DNA of 64,000 bases, from contig NZ_CP025624.1 of assembly GCF_002874965.1 (NCBI RefSeq), forward strand, positions 2,976,001-3,040,000, given 5' to 3'. The position numbers and the translations under genes were made by a program. The DNA comes from Pseudomonas sp. NC02 (lineage in GTDB: Bacteria; Pseudomonadota; Gammaproteobacteria; Pseudomonadales; Pseudomonadaceae). Shown piece after piece: positions 51,934 to 62,672 of this stretch. Numbering within the stretch: position 1 is the first letter of the stretch; each line of letters opens with the position of its first letter. Below the pieces are notes generated by a model, which did no database searches, was not told the origin of the DNA, and saw nothing but the letters and a program-made list of their open reading frames with translations.

Positions 51934-53538
51934 CTAGGGGCCGGGCACCAAAAACGCCGCCTCCAGCAGTTGCCGGGTGTAGGCATGCTGGGGGTTGGCG
52001 AAGATCGCGGGTGCATCTCCCTGTTCAACCGCCTGCCCGTGTTTTACCACCATCAGTTGGTGACTCAAGGCCTTGACCACCGCCAGGTCGTGGCTGATGA
52101 ACAGGTAGGTCAGGTTGTACTTGGCCTGCAGGTTGCGCAGCAGTTCCACCACCTGGCGCTGCACGGTACGGTCGAGGGCCGAGGTCGGCTCGTCCAGCAG
52201 AATCAGCCGGGGCTTGAGCACCAGGGCGCGGGCAATAGCGATGCGCTGGCGTTGGCCGCCGGAAAATTCGTGAGGGTAGCGATTGCGGGTTTCCGGGTCC
52301 AGGCCCACTTCCTTCAGCGCGGCGATAATCGCCGCTTCCTGCTCGGCGGCAGTGCCCATCTTGTGGATACGCAGGCCTTCGCCGACGATCTCGCTCACGC
52401 ACATGCGCGGGCTCAGGCTGCCAAACGGATCCTGGAACACCACCTGCATTTCCCGGCGCAGCGGGCGCACCTGTTGCTGGCTGAGCTTGTCCATCTGATG
52501 GCCTTCGAAGCGGATGCCGCCCTTGCTCGCAATCAGCCGCAAAATTGCCAGGCCCAGGGTGGATTTGCCCGAGCCGCTTTCACCAACGATGCCCAGTGTC
52601 TGGCCCTGGGGCAGGCTGAAGTTGATGCCGTCCACCGCCTTGACGTAATCGACGGTATTGCGCAGGAAGCCTTTCTTGATCGGGAACCAGACCTTCAGGT
52701 CATCGACTTCCAGCAACGGTGGGCCGACTTCATTGGTGGCGGGCCCGCCGCTGGGTTCCGCTGCCAGCAGCTCCTGGGTGTAAGGGTGCTGCGGCGCCTC
52801 GAACAAGGTTTCGCATTCGGCCTGCTCGACAATGCAGCCTTTTTGCATCACGCATACCCGGTGGGCGATGCGCCTGACCAGGTTCAAGTCGTGGCTGATC
52901 AACAGCAAGGCCATGCCCAGGCGCGCCTGCAGTTCCTTGAGCAGCTCCAGGATCTTCAACTGCACGGTGACGTCGAGTGCCGTGGTCGGCTCGTCCGCAA
53001 TCAGCAACTCCGGCTCATTCGCCAGGGCCATCGCAATCATCACCCGCTGGCGTTGGCCGCCGGACAGCTCGTGGGGCAGGGCCTTGAGGCGTTTATGGGG
53101 CTCGGGGATGCCCACCAGTTCCAGCAACTCCAGGGTGCGTTTGGTGGCCACCTTGCCGGTAAGCCCCTTGTGCAGGCCGAGCACTTCGTTGATCTGCTTC
53201 TCGATGGAGTGCAGCGGGTTCAGCGAAGTCATCGGCTCCTGGAAAATCATCGCAATCCGGTTGCCGCGGATATGCCGGATGGTCTTTTCCTTCAGGGTCA
53301 GCAAATCGTGGTTGGCGTACTGGATCGTCCCCGACGGGTGACGCGCCAGCGGGTAGGGCAGCAGGCGCAAAATCGAGTGCGCCGTGACCGACTTGCCCGA
53401 GCCGCTTTCGCCCACCAGTGCCAGGGTTTCGCCGCGCTTGATATCGAAGCTGACGTTGTTCACCACCCGCTGGTGGCTGTTGCCTACGACGAACTCGACG
53501 GAGAGGTCGCGGACTTCGATCAGATTGTCCTGATTCAT
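51934..53538 (-). CDS. yejF: Peptide ABC transporter, duplicated ATP-binding subunit (YejF/NppD type)
   Basis: This 534-residue protein is two fused ABC ATPase modules: Walker A GESGSGKS in both halves, signature LSGGQRQR in the first and FSGGQRQR in the second, each with a Walker B (LLIADEPTTALD, LILLDEPTSALD). It powers the importer formed by the two permeases upstream. GAGGAAATGAG places the ribosome site before ATG 53538, one base after the YejE stop. In P. aeruginosa the homologous operon is known as nppA1A2BCD and takes up peptidyl-nucleoside antibiotics; assignment here rests on gene order and family. Confidence 0.93.
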   Translation of the reverse strand: MNQDNLIEVRDLSVEFVVGNSHQRVVNNVSFDIKRGETLALVGESGSGKSVTAHSILRLLPYPLARHPSGTIQYANHDLLTLKEKTIRHIRGNRIAMIFQEPMTSLNPLHSIEKQINEVLGLHKGLTGKVATKRTLELLELVGIPEPHKRLKALPHELSGGQRQRVMIAMALANEPELLIADEPTTALDVTVQLKILELLKELQARLGMALLLISHDLNLVRRIAHRVCVMQKGCIVEQAECETLFEAPQHPYTQELLAAEPSGGPATNEVGPPLLEVDDLKVWFPIKKGFLRNTVDYVKAVDGINFSLPQGQTLGIVGESGSGKSTLGLAILRLIASKGGIRFEGHQMDKLSQQQVRPLRREMQVVFQDPFGSLSPRMCVSEIVGEGLRIHKMGTAAEQEAAIIAALKEVGLDPETRNRYPHEFSGGQRQRIAIARALVLKPRLILLDEPTSALDRTVQRQVVELLRNLQAKYNLTYLFISHDLAVVKALSHQLMVVKHGQAVEQGDAPAIFANPQHAYTRQLLEAAFLVPGP

Positions 53539-53539
53539 C

Positions 53540-54559
53540 TCATTTCCTCGGGTCGAAGGCATCGCGAGCGGACTCGCCGATAAACACCAGCAGACTCAAC
53601 ATGATCGCCAGCACGGCAAACGCACTCATGCCCAGCCACGGCGCCTGCAGGTTGGATTTGCCCTGGGCCACCAGTTCACCCAGGGACGGCGAGCCGGCCG
53701 GCAGGCCAAAACCCAGGAAGTCCAGCGCGGTGAGGGTGCCGATCGCCCCGGTCAGGATGAACGGCATGAAGGTCATGGTGGAGACCATGGCGTTGGGCAG
53801 GATATGGCGGAACATGATCGCGCCGTTCTGCATCCCCAGCGCCCGGGCCGCCCGCACATATTCCAGGTTACGCCCGCGCAGGAATTCGGCACGCACCACG
53901 TCCACCAGGCTCATCCAGGAAAACAACAGCATGATCCCCAGCAGCCACCAGAAATTGGGCTGCACGAAACTGGCGAGGATGATCAGCAAATACAGCACCG
54001 GCAAGCCCGACCAGATCTCCAGGAAGCGCTGCCCGGCCAGGTCGACCCAACCGCCGTAGAAACCCTGCAAGGCCCCGGCGATCACGCCGATGATCGAACT
54101 GAGTACGGTCAGCGTCAGGGCAAACAGCACGGAAATCCTGAACCCGTAGATCACCCGCGCCAGCACATCGCGGCCCTGGTCATCGGTGCCCAGCAGGTTG
54201 TCCCGTGACGGCGGGGCCGGTGCCGGAACTTTCAGGTCGTAGTTGATGCTCTGGTAGCTGTACGGAATCGGCGCCCACAAGGTCCAGGCATTCTTGGCCT
54301 TGAGCAGCTCCTGGATATACGGGCTCTTGTAGTTGGCTTCCAGCGGGAATTCGCCGCCGAAGGTGGTCTCGGGGTAGCGCTTGAGCGCCGGGAAATACCA
54401 GTCGCCGTCGTAGTGCACCGCCAGCGGCTTGTCGTTGGCGATCAGCTCGGCGCCCAGGCTCAGGCCGAACAGGATCAAAAACAGCCACAGCGACCACCAG
54501 CCACGCTTGTTGGCCTTGAAACGCTCGAACCGGCGACGATTGAGGGGGGATAGATTCAT
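53540..54559 (-). CDS. yejE: Peptide ABC transporter permease (YejE/NppC type)
   Basis: This 339-residue permease has an N-terminal membrane helix (KRGWWSLWLFLILFGLSLGAEL) and a long periplasmic segment. A binding-protein-dependent transport domain follows with LALTLTVLSSIIGVIAGALQG and the EAA-type loop (EYVRAARALGMQNGAIMFRHILPNAMV). It contains LLGTDDQGRDVLARVIYG, the hallmark of DppC/OppC-like permeases. It is 1-2 bases from its neighbours on each side, in a tight operon. Confidence 0.92.
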   Translation of the reverse strand: MNLSPLNRRRFERFKANKRGWWSLWLFLILFGLSLGAELIANDKPLAVHYDGDWYFPALKRYPETTFGGEFPLEANYKSPYIQELLKAKNAWTLWAPIPYSYQSINYDLKVPAPAPPSRDNLLGTDDQGRDVLARVIYGFRISVLFALTLTVLSSIIGVIAGALQGFYGGWVDLAGQRFLEIWSGLPVLYLLIILASFVQPNFWWLLGIMLLFSWMSLVDVVRAEFLRGRNLEYVRAARALGMQNGAIMFRHILPNAMVSTMTFMPFILTGAIGTLTALDFLGFGLPAGSPSLGELVAQGKSNLQAPWLGMSAFAVLAIMLSLLVFIGESARDAFDPRK

Positions 54560-54560
54560 C

Positions 54561-55634
54561 TCAATGCTCCCGGCTGGCGAAGTCGATGCGCGGATCGACC
54601 AGGGTGTAGGTGAGGTCGCCGATCAGCTTCACCACCAATCCCAGCAGGGTGAAGATAAACAGGGTGCCGAACACCACCGGGTAGTCGCGGTTGATCGCCG
54701 CTTCAAAGCTCATCAGGCCCAGGCCGTCGAGGGAGAAGATCACTTCCACCAGCAACGAGCCGGTGAAGAAGATGCCGATAAAGGCCGACGGGAAGCCGGC
54801 AATCACCAGCAGCATCGCGTTGCGAAACACATGGCCGTACAGCACGCGGTGGTTGGTCAGGCCCTTGGCCTTGGCGGTGACCACGTACTGCTTGTTGATC
54901 TCGTCGAGGAAGCTGTTTTTGGTGAGCAGGGTCATGGTGGCGAAGTTGCCGATCACCAGGGCGGTCACCGGCAGGGCAAGGTGCCAGAAGTAATCGAGGA
55001 CCTTGCCGCCCCAGCTCAACTCATCAAAGTTGTTGGACGTGAGCCCGCGTAACGGAAACCAGTCGAAGTAACTGCCGCCGGCGAACACCACGATCAGCAG
55101 GATCGCAAACAGGAACGCCGGGATCGCGTAGCCGACGATGATCGCCGAGCTGGTCCACACGTCGAAGTGGCTGCCGTGCCGCGTAGCCTTGGCGATCCCC
55201 AGGGGGATCGACACCAGGTACATGATCAGGGTGCTCCATAATCCGAGGGAGATGGACACCGGCATCTTTTCCTTGATCAGGTCGATGACCTTCGCATCGC
55301 GAAAGAAGCTGTCGCCAAAATCCAGCCGGGCGTAGTTCTTGACCATGATCCACAAGCGTTCCGGCGCCGACTTGTCGAAGCCGTACATCTTCTCGATTTC
55401 CTTCACCAGCGCCGGGTCCAGGCCCTGGGCGCCGCGGTAGCTGGAACCGGCCACCGAGACTTCGGCACCGCCCCCGGCAATCCGGCTGGTGGCGCCTTCA
55501 AAGCCTTCGAGCTTGGCGATCATCTGCTCCACCGGGCCACCCGGGGCGGCCTGGATGATCACAAAGTTGATCAGCAAAATGCCGAACAGGGTCGGGATGA
55601 TCAGCAGCAGTCGACGAAAAATATAGGCCAGCAT
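54561..55634 (-). CDS. yejB: Peptide ABC transporter permease (YejB/NppB type)
   Basis: This 357-residue permease starts with [28 protein letters not shown], the DppB/OppB-type first helix. It has a periplasmic loop rich in charged residues and the EAA loop ([27 protein letters not shown]). It forms the channel with YejE. The lengthened loop between the first and second helices (about 35-100) is typical of the YejB branch. The operon order binding proteins, YejB, YejE, YejF is intact. Confidence 0.92.
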   Translation of the reverse strand: MLAYIFRRLLLIIPTLFGILLINFVIIQAAPGGPVEQMIAKLEGFEGATSRIAGGGAEVSVAGSSYRGAQGLDPALVKEIEKMYGFDKSAPERLWIMVKNYARLDFGDSFFRDAKVIDLIKEKMPVSISLGLWSTLIMYLVSIPLGIAKATRHGSHFDVWTSSAIIVGYAIPAFLFAILLIVVFAGGSYFDWFPLRGLTSNNFDELSWGGKVLDYFWHLALPVTALVIGNFATMTLLTKNSFLDEINKQYVVTAKAKGLTNHRVLYGHVFRNAMLLVIAGFPSAFIGIFFTGSLLVEVIFSLDGLGLMSFEAAINRDYPVVFGTLFIFTLLGLVVKLIGDLTYTLVDPRIDFASREH

Positions 55635-55635
55635 C

Positions 55636-57474
55636 TCAGTCGCCCCCGCTCGCCGGATCGGCGCTCTGGTTGGTGTCCACGGTTATCGCAGGTTTCACGT
55701 CGGGTTTGCTCCACCAGGTGGCGGTGCCGACGTCATACCGTGGCGAGACCTTCGGATGGCCGAGGTGGTCCCAATACGCCACGCGGAAGGTCTTGATGTG
55801 CCAGTTGGGGATCACGTAGTAGCCGAACTGCAGCACGCGGTCCAGGGCCTTGGCGTGGGCCACCAGGCTCTTGCGCGAGTCGGAGTCGATGAGTTCTTCC
55901 ACCAACTGGTCGATGGCCGGGTCTTTCAGGCCGATGTAGTTGCGGCTGCCGGGCTTGTCGGCGCTGGATGACTTCCAGTACTCGCGCTGCTCGTTGCCCG
56001 GCGATGAGGATTGCGGGAAGCTGCCCACCACCATGTCGAAGTCCCGCGAACGGATGCGGTTGATGTACTGCGAGATGTCGACCCGGCGAATCACCAGGTC
56101 GATCCCCAGGTCTGCCAGGTTGCGCTTGAACGGCAACAGGATGCGTTCGAACTCGGTCTGTGCCAGCAGGAACTCGATGGTCACCGGCTTGCCGGTGGTG
56201 TCGACCATCTTGTCGTCGACGATCTTCCAGCCGGCCTCTTGCAGCAGTTGATAGGCCTCGCGCTGCTGGGTGCGGATCATACCGCTGGCATCGGTCTTCG
56301 ACGGCTCGAAGGCTTCGGTAAACACCTGGGGCGGGATCTTGTCCCGCAGCGGTTCAAGAATCGCCAGCTCATCCGGGCCGGGCAGGCCGGTGGCGGCCAT
56401 CTCGGAGTTTTCGAAATAACTGCGGCTGCGGGTGTAGGCGCCGTTGAACAGTTGCTTGTTGCTCCATTCAAAGTCCAGCAACAGGCTGATGGCCTTGCGC
56501 ACCCGCACATCCTGGAACATCGGTTTGCGGGTGTTGAACACGAAGCCCTGCATGCCGGTGGGGTTGCCGTTGGGAATTTCTTCCTTGATCAGGCGGCCCT
56601 GGGTGACGGCGGGGGTGTTGTAGGCATTGGCCCAGTTTTTCGCGCTGATTTCCAGCCAGTAATCGAACTGCCCGGCCTTGAGGGCTTCGAGGGCCACGGT
56701 GTTGTCGCGGTAGTAATCGGTGACCCGGTAATCGAAGTTGTAGAAACCCTTGTTGATCGGCAGGTCCTTGGCCCAGTAGTCCTTGACCCGCTCATAGCGG
56801 ATCGAGCGCCCGGCCTTGATCTCGGCCACCTTGTACGGGCCGCTGCCCAGCGGAATCTCCAGGTTGCCCTTGGAGAAGTCGCGGCCCTCCCAGTAATGCT
56901 TGGGCAACACTGTCAGTTGCCCAAGGATCAGCGGCAGTTCGCGGTTGTTGGTGCGCTTGAACTTGAACAGCACCCGCAGCGGGTCTTCGGCGATCACTTC
57001 GTCGACATCGGCGTAGTAGGTCTTGAAGATCGGCGAGCCGTCCTTCATCAGTGTCTGGAAGCTGAACACCACGTCTTCGGCACGGATCGGGTGGCCGTCG
57101 TGGAAGCGCGCTTCGGGGCGAATGTAGAAGCGCACCCAGCTGTTGTCCGGGGCCTTTTCGATCTTGCCGGCCACCAGCCCGTATTCGGTGATGGGTTCGT
57201 CCAGGCTTTGCTGGGCGAGGGTGTCGTAGATCAGGCCGATATCATCTGCCGGCACGCCCTTGCTGATGAATGGGTTGAGGCTGTCGAAGCTGCCCATGCT
57301 GGATACGCGGAAGGTGCCACCCTTGGGGGCATCCGGATTTACGTAGTCGACGTGTTTGAAATCGGCGGGGTACTTGGGCGGTTCGTTGTAGAGGGTCAGG
57401 GCATGTTGCGGGGCCGCATTGGCCGCGGCGCAAAACAGCAGGCTGCCAAGGATCGCAGTACGCAAAGGTATCAT
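55636..57474 (-). CDS. Peptide ABC transporter substrate-binding protein (second, NppA2-like)
   Basis: This 612-residue periplasmic binding protein has a signal peptide (residues 1-20, ending AANAAP). A family 5 (DppA/OppA) binding fold follows, with [26 protein letters not shown] near the N terminus and [16 protein letters not shown]. Its start overlaps the stop of the first binding-protein gene by four bases (ATGA), so the two are coupled. Having two such proteins in tandem suggests different ligand preferences for one channel. Confidence 0.9.
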   Translation of the reverse strand: MIPLRTAILGSLLFCAAANAAPQHALTLYNEPPKYPADFKHVDYVNPDAPKGGTFRVSSMGSFDSLNPFISKGVPADDIGLIYDTLAQQSLDEPITEYGLVAGKIEKAPDNSWVRFYIRPEARFHDGHPIRAEDVVFSFQTLMKDGSPIFKTYYADVDEVIAEDPLRVLFKFKRTNNRELPLILGQLTVLPKHYWEGRDFSKGNLEIPLGSGPYKVAEIKAGRSIRYERVKDYWAKDLPINKGFYNFDYRVTDYYRDNTVALEALKAGQFDYWLEISAKNWANAYNTPAVTQGRLIKEEIPNGNPTGMQGFVFNTRKPMFQDVRVRKAISLLLDFEWSNKQLFNGAYTRSRSYFENSEMAATGLPGPDELAILEPLRDKIPPQVFTEAFEPSKTDASGMIRTQQREAYQLLQEAGWKIVDDKMVDTTGKPVTIEFLLAQTEFERILLPFKRNLADLGIDLVIRRVDISQYINRIRSRDFDMVVGSFPQSSSPGNEQREYWKSSSADKPGSRNYIGLKDPAIDQLVEELIDSDSRKSLVAHAKALDRVLQFGYYVIPNWHIKTFRVAYWDHLGHPKVSPRYDVGTATWWSKPDVKPAITVDTNQSADPASGGD

Positions 57475-59300
57475 TGGGCTTTCTCCGAAGCTTTCAGCCA
57501 CCATGCGCTCAGGCCCAGGCTGTAGGGCGGCGTGGTGACGAAGGCGAACCGGTTGCGGTACGCCAGGCGATGATAGTTGAGGTACCAGTTGGGAATACTG
57601 TAGTGCTGCCACAGCAGGACGCGGTCCAGCGCCCGGCCGGCGGCCAACTGTTCTTCACGGGTTTGCGCCGCCAGCAGTTGGTCCAGCAGGTGGTCGACCA
57701 CCGGGTTGGCGATGCCTGCGTAATTCTTGCTGCCCTTGATCCCCGCCTGGCTGGAGTGGAAATACTGCCACTGCTCAAGGCCGGGGCTGAGGGTCTGGTT
57801 GAGGGTCATCAGAATCATGTCGAAGTCGAACTGATCGAGGCGTTGTTTGTACTGTGCGCGGTCTACCGTGCGCAAGCGGGCATCGACGCCGATGCTTGTC
57901 AGATTCTCGACATAGGGCTGCAGGATGCGCTCCAGGTTCGGGTTCACCAGCAGAATCTCCAGCCTCAGCGGCTGCCCGTCACTGTTGAGCAAGCGTTGCC
58001 CGGACAGCTTCCAGCCGGCGTCCGCCAACAATGCGAGGGCGCGGCGCATCGTGTCGCGAGGAATGCCGCGACCGTCGGTCTGGGGCAGGCTGAAGGGCTG
58101 GGTAAACAGGTTGGCCGGCAGTTGGTCGCGATAGGGCGACAGCATCAGCCACTCATGGCCGGTCGGCACGCCGGTGGCGGAGAATTCGCTGTTGGGGTAA
58201 TAGCTGAGGCTGCGTTTATAGGCGCCGCTGAACAGGGTGCGGTTGGTCCACTCGAAATCGAACATCAGCCCCAAGGCTTCGCGGACCTTGGCCTGGCTGA
58301 AGGCCGGGCGCCGGCTGTTCATGAACAGTCCCTGGCTCTGGGTCGGTATCTGGTGGGCGATCTGCGCCTTGATCACATCGCCGCGGTTGACCGCCGGGAA
58401 GTTGTAGCCGTTGGCCCAGTTCTTCGCCTGGTGCTCGATATAGATATCGAACTCGCCGGCCTTGAACGCTTCGAAGGCCACGTCGCTGTCTCGGTAGAAC
58501 TCCACCTCGACCTTGTCGTAGTTATACAAACCACGGTTGACCGCCAGGTCCTTGCCCCAGTAATCCTTGACCCGCTCGAACACCAGTTGTCGCCCGGGGC
58601 TGACCTTGCTGATGCGGTAAGGTCCACTGCCCAGCGGCGGTTCGAACGTGGTGGCCTTGAAGTCGCGGTTTTTCCAGTAATGCTGGGGCAATACCGGTAG
58701 CTCGCCCAGGCGCAGGATCAGCAACGGGTTGCCGGCGCGCTTGAACACAAAACGAATGCGATGCCGGTTAAGAATGTCGACCCGGGCCACTTCCTGCAGG
58801 TTGGTGCGGTACTGCGGGTGGCCTTCGGTCAGCAGCGTGCGATAGGAAAACGCCACGTCGTAGGCGGTGATCGGCTTGCCATCGTGAAACCGCGCTTCAG
58901 GGCGCAGGTTGAACACTACCCAGCTACGGTCCTCGCTGTATTCCACCGATTGGGCAATCAGGCCGTAGCTGGAAGTCGGCTCATCGCCAGAGGGGGCGTA
59001 CTGACCGGTGCCTACCATCAGCGGCTCATTGAGCTCGTTGACGCCGTATTGCAGGAAGTTGGCGGTGGAGACCGGGCTGGAACCCTTGAAGGTGTACGGG
59101 TTGAGGGTGTCGAAAGTGCCAAACGCCATGACCCGCAAGGTGCCGCCCTTGGGCGCTGCGGGGTTTACCCAGTCGAAGTGGGTGAATTTGGCCGGGTACT
59201 TGAGCGTGCCGAACTGCGCATAACCGTGGCTCTCGGTAATGGTCGCGTTCGCGGAAAAGCTCAAGGCCAGACTTATTAGTAGAAGGAGGGGACGCTTCAA
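57471..59300 (-). CDS. Peptide ABC transporter substrate-binding protein (first, YejA/NppA1-like)
   Basis: This 609-residue protein has a signal peptide (residues 1-19, ending SANAT). It has the same family 5 binding fold as its downstream neighbour: FDWVNPAAPKGGTLRVMAFGTFDTLNPYTF, and YDVAFSYRTLLTEGHPQ. It is the first gene of the five-gene importer operon. Its similarity to the second binding protein in length and motifs indicates a tandem duplication. No obvious terminator precedes the mltD gene upstream apart from the one listed at 59432-59455. Confidence 0.9.
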   Translation of the reverse strand: MKRPLLLLISLALSFSANATITESHGYAQFGTLKYPAKFTHFDWVNPAAPKGGTLRVMAFGTFDTLNPYTFKGSSPVSTANFLQYGVNELNEPLMVGTGQYAPSGDEPTSSYGLIAQSVEYSEDRSWVVFNLRPEARFHDGKPITAYDVAFSYRTLLTEGHPQYRTNLQEVARVDILNRHRIRFVFKRAGNPLLILRLGELPVLPQHYWKNRDFKATTFEPPLGSGPYRISKVSPGRQLVFERVKDYWGKDLAVNRGLYNYDKVEVEFYRDSDVAFEAFKAGEFDIYIEHQAKNWANGYNFPAVNRGDVIKAQIAHQIPTQSQGLFMNSRRPAFSQAKVREALGLMFDFEWTNRTLFSGAYKRSLSYYPNSEFSATGVPTGHEWLMLSPYRDQLPANLFTQPFSLPQTDGRGIPRDTMRRALALLADAGWKLSGQRLLNSDGQPLRLEILLVNPNLERILQPYVENLTSIGVDARLRTVDRAQYKQRLDQFDFDMILMTLNQTLSPGLEQWQYFHSSQAGIKGSKNYAGIANPVVDHLLDQLLAAQTREEQLAAGRALDRVLLWQHYSIPNWYLNYHRLAYRNRFAFVTTPPYSLGLSAWWLKASEKAQ

Positions 59301-59431
59301 GTCAGGGATCCGATCCAGGCGGCTTGGGCTTTATGAACCGTACAGTAACAGCTTGTTCCGATTGGAAAAAGGCTGGCGCCGCAGGAGGGAGACTACAGGC
59401 TTGGATGGGGGTTGGCAGGGTGAAGAACAAA

Positions 59432-59455
59432 GGGGGAGCTGTTGCCAGTTCCCCC
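59432..59455 (-). terminator. Rho-independent terminator of mltD
   Basis: GGGGGAGCTG pairs with CAGTTCCCCC across a TTGC loop (one G-T pair). On the minus strand it is followed by a T-rich run (TTTGTTCTT). It lies 14 bases beyond the mltD stop codon. Confidence 0.75.
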
Positions 59456-59468
59456 TCGTGTTTGCTGC

Positions 59469-60881
59469 TTAGCGCGGCCCGGAAACCACCAGCATCTGCC
59501 CAGGTTTCAGGGCCTGGCCAGTGCGTGGGTTCCAGCGCTTGAGATGTTGCATCTCGACGTTGAAGCGTTTGGCGACGATGTACAGCGAATCGCCTTTCTT
59601 GACCTTGTACTGCACCGGCTTCTTGCTGTCGGCCTTGGCCACCAGCTTGCGGGTGTCCTGCATTACCAGGGTCTGGCCGACCTTGAGCGCCTGCCCGTTG
59701 AGCTTGTTCCAGCGCTGCAGGTCATGTACATCGACCTTGTTGGCCTTGGCGATCAGCGTCAGGTTGTCGCCGCTGCGCACCTTGTAGTTGCGGGTGCGAC
59801 CGGCAATGGCCTTGTGCTCAACGTCGTCGAACACCGGCTTTTTCGGGCGCATGCTCAGCAATTCTTCGGGCTTCATCGCCGAAAGGCTGCTGGCCAGCAA
59901 CTGCGCCTTGGACGTCGGCACCAGCAAATGCTGCGGGCCGTCCAGGGTGGTGCGCTGTTTCAAGGCCGGGTTGAGCTGGAACAGTTCGTCTTCGTCAATC
60001 TCGGCCAGCGCGGCGACCCGTGACAGGTCCATGCTGGTCTTGATTTCTACCACTTCGAAGTACGGCGTGTTGGCGATCGGGTTCAAGTTGACGCCATACG
60101 CCTCGGGGGCCAGCACCACCTGGGACAGCGCCAGGAACTTGGGCACGTAGTCCTTGGTTTCCTGGGGCAGAGGCAGGTTCCAGTAGTCCGTCGGCAAACC
60201 GAGCTTCTCGTTACGCTCGATGGCCCGGCTGACCGTGCCCTCACCGGCGTTGTAAGCCGCCAGGGCCAGCAACCAGTCGCCGTTGAACATGTCATGCAGG
60301 CGCGTCAGGTAGTCGAGGGCGGCGGTGGTGGAGGCGGTGATGTCGCGGCGGCCGTCGTAGGCGCGGGTCTGGCGCAGGTTGAAATAGCGCCCGGTGGCGG
60401 GAACGAACTGCCACAGGCCGACCGCATCGCTGCGGGAATAGGCCATTGGGTTGTAGGCACTTTCAATCACTGGCAGCAGCGCCAGCTCCAGCGGCATGTT
60501 GCGTTCTTCAAGGCGTTCGACGATGTAATGAATGTAGAGGCTGCCGCGTTCGCCGGCGTTCTCGAGGAAGGATGGGTTGCTGGCAAACCACAATCGTTGC
60601 TGTTCAATGCGCGGGTTGACGCCTAACCCGTCCTGCAATTGAAAGCCCCGGCGCATGCGTTCCCAGACATCCTGGGGCACTTCCGGGCTTGGCTTCTCTG
60701 ATAGCCAAAGGGGTTTTTGCTTGATCTTGGCGGTAAGGTTTGGCTTGGGTTGCACGGTGGATTGTGCGGCAAAATGGGTCGATTGGCAGCCCGCCAGAGT
60801 AGCGGACACAGCCACCGCCACGGCTTGAGCCAGGCGGGTCAATGCGTCTGAATGGTTGGTTTTACGAATAGATGACGACAT
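59469..60881 (-). CDS. mltD: Membrane-bound lytic murein transglycosylase D
   Basis: This 470-residue lipoprotein has a lipobox (SATLAGC near residue 32). A transglycosylase SLT domain spans about 110-230, with the catalytic Glu in LPVIESAYNPMAYSRSDAVGLWQFVPATGR and NAGEGTVSRA. Two C-terminal LysM repeats follow (about 345-390, NYKVRSGDNLTLIAKANKV; and 415-460, YKVKKGDSLYIVAKRFNV). It cleaves peptidoglycan and releases anhydromuropeptides. ATG 60881 gives the expected lipoprotein N terminus; a TTG eight codons upstream is less likely. Confidence 0.95.
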   Translation of the reverse strand: MSSSIRKTNHSDALTRLAQAVAVAVSATLAGCQSTHFAAQSTVQPKPNLTAKIKQKPLWLSEKPSPEVPQDVWERMRRGFQLQDGLGVNPRIEQQRLWFASNPSFLENAGERGSLYIHYIVERLEERNMPLELALLPVIESAYNPMAYSRSDAVGLWQFVPATGRYFNLRQTRAYDGRRDITASTTAALDYLTRLHDMFNGDWLLALAAYNAGEGTVSRAIERNEKLGLPTDYWNLPLPQETKDYVPKFLALSQVVLAPEAYGVNLNPIANTPYFEVVEIKTSMDLSRVAALAEIDEDELFQLNPALKQRTTLDGPQHLLVPTSKAQLLASSLSAMKPEELLSMRPKKPVFDDVEHKAIAGRTRNYKVRSGDNLTLIAKANKVDVHDLQRWNKLNGQALKVGQTLVMQDTRKLVAKADSKKPVQYKVKKGDSLYIVAKRFNVEMQHLKRWNPRTGQALKPGQMLVVSGPR

Positions 60882-60979
60882 TGGCTGGAAGTAAGTTCCG
60901 GGCAAAAATGTCGGGCGATTCTAGAAAGCGCGTGGGTTGCGGTCAACCATTCAGAAATTACGTACTAAATTCCGCGCGC

Positions 60980-61747
60980 TTAGAACGTATCTTTCCACGA
61001 CCTCAAGCTAGCAAACACCTCACTCCCGGCCCGGTTATCGCGGCCATTCCGTTCGTCCGCTTTTTCTTTAACGGATGTTTCAGAGGTCCGCAGAAAAGGG
61101 TTAGTGCGTTTTTCCAGGGCCAAAGTCGAAGGCAATGTTATCTGGCCGTTCGCCCGCAGTTGCCGCACGTTCTCCACCCGTTCGGCGATATCCGCGTTAT
61201 GCGGTTCCACGGCCTGGGCGAATTTCAGGTTACTTTGTGTGTATTCGTGGGTGCAGTACACCAGCGTGTTGGCCGGCAAGGCCGCCAGGCGCTCCAGTGA
61301 GGTGTGCATTTGCTGCGGGGTGCCTTCGAACAGGCGGCCACAACCGGCGGCGAAGAGGGTGTCGCCACAGAACAGCACGCCCTCGTGATAAAAGGCGATG
61401 TGCCCCAGGGTATGGCCGGGTACGGCAAACACCTCGAAGTCCCAACCCAGCACGTTGATGCGGTCGTTATCCTGGAGTGCCACGTCCCGCGCCGGGATCT
61501 TTTCATTTGCCGGGCCGTAGACCGTGGCGCCTGAAACACTTTTAAGTTGCTCGACGCCGCCGACATGATCATGGTGATGGTGAGTCACCAGGATGTCGCT
61601 GAGGGTCCACTCGGGATGCTGCTGGAGCCAGGCCAGCACGGGCGCGGCATCACCGGGATCGACCACCGCGCAGCGCTTGTTCGGCTGATCCTGTAACAAC
61701 CAGATGTAGTTATCGGTGAAGGCGGGCAGGGCACTGATCTGTATCAT
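60980..61747 (-). CDS. gloB: Hydroxyacylglutathione hydrolase (glyoxalase II)
   Basis: This 255-residue metallo-beta-lactamase-fold enzyme has the dinuclear metal motif [10 protein letters not shown] (about residues 53-62). Further metal ligands are in [11 protein letters not shown] and [17 protein letters not shown]. The glutathione-binding end is [13 protein letters not shown]. It hydrolyses S-lactoylglutathione in methylglyoxal detoxification. ATG 61747 gives the normal length; a much longer in-frame version overlaps the divergent methyltransferase gene and is rejected. Confidence 0.95.
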   Translation of the reverse strand: MIQISALPAFTDNYIWLLQDQPNKRCAVVDPGDAAPVLAWLQQHPEWTLSDILVTHHHHDHVGGVEQLKSVSGATVYGPANEKIPARDVALQDNDRINVLGWDFEVFAVPGHTLGHIAFYHEGVLFCGDTLFAAGCGRLFEGTPQQMHTSLERLAALPANTLVYCTHEYTQSNLKFAQAVEPHNADIAERVENVRQLRANGQITLPSTLALEKRTNPFLRTSETSVKEKADERNGRDNRAGSEVFASLRSWKDTF

Positions 61748-61812
61748 TCTTTGATTCGCCAAGCTGAACACATTGGTGCATCTTAGAGCTTCTTGGCGCG
61801 TTGGAGAATGCA

Positions 61813-62571
61813 ATGACTGATAAAGCGTTCGCCCAGGCCGATCCCGAGTGGCTGGCACTGATCGGTGCCGCCCGTGAATGGCTGTCCGGGCCTGTCGGGC
61901 AATTTTTACTGGATGAAGAACGGCGCATGCTCGAAGACGAGCTGGGTCGGTTCTTTGGTGGTTACCTGGTGCATTACGGGCCGTCGGCACAAACCCCGCC
62001 GTCGGCACCCCAGGTGCAACGCAATGTGCGCCTGGGGGCGCCGCTGCCGGGGGTTGAAATCGTCTGCGAGGAGCAGGCCTGGCCGTTGAGCGAGCATGCG
62101 GCCGATGTGGTGGTGATGCAGCATGGCCTGGATTTCTGCCTGTCGCCCCACGGTTTGCTGCGCGAAGCGGCCAGCAGCGTGCGCCCTGGTGGCCATTTGC
62201 TGATCATTGGCATCAACCCCTGGAGCAGTTGGGGCTTGCGCCATGTGTTCGCCCATGACGGGCTGCGCCAGGCGCGCTGCATCTCGCCGTCGCGAGTCGG
62301 CGACTGGTTGAACCTGCTGGGCTTTGCGCTGGAGAAACGCCGCTTCGGGTGCTATCGTCCGCCGCTTGCGTCTGCCAAGTGGCAAGGCCGGCTGGCCGGC
62401 TGGGAACGCAGGGCCGGTGCCTGGCAATTGTCCGGCGGGGGTTTCTACCTGTTGGTGGCGCGCAAGATCGTCGTTGGCCTGCGCCCGGTGCGCCAGGTGC
62501 GTCGCGAGCCGATGGGCAAGCTGGTGCCGATGCCGATGGCCAAGGTCAATCGCAAGCAGAGCGAACAGTAA
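61813..62571 (+). CDS. Class I SAM-dependent methyltransferase (YafS-like)
   Basis: This 252-residue protein matches the methyltransferase found between gloB and rnhA in many gamma-proteobacteria. It has a weak SAM-binding region and clear motifs [24 protein letters not shown] sequence (about 97-116), [14 protein letters not shown] and [19 protein letters not shown]. The substrate is unknown. GGAG lies about 7 bases before ATG 61813. It is divergent from gloB by 65 bases. Confidence 0.85.
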   Translation: MTDKAFAQADPEWLALIGAAREWLSGPVGQFLLDEERRMLEDELGRFFGGYLVHYGPSAQTPPSAPQVQRNVRLGAPLPGVEIVCEEQAWPLSEHAADVVVMQHGLDFCLSPHGLLREAASSVRPGGHLLIIGINPWSSWGLRHVFAHDGLRQARCISPSRVGDWLNLLGFALEKRRFGCYRPPLASAKWQGRLAGWERRAGAWQLSGGGFYLLVARKIVVGLRPVRQVRREPMGKLVPMPMAKVNRKQSEQ

Positions 62572-62672
62572 ACATACCTTTTTGATTTCAGGTCGAGCCT
62601 CTCGACCTCGGGCACTTGTCGGTCGATTATCGGCAACCCGCTTTGATGGATCCCGCTTTAATGGACAGTGAA

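Noticed and set aside
51970..53583. A 537-codon open frame on the plus strand
   Set aside because: It is the antisense shadow of yejF; its translation has no recognisable domain and is rich in Gln, His, Arg and Gly, as GC-rich shadows are.
56011..57525. A 504-codon plus-strand open frame
   Set aside because: Antisense to the second binding-protein gene, with shadow-like composition and no ribosome site.
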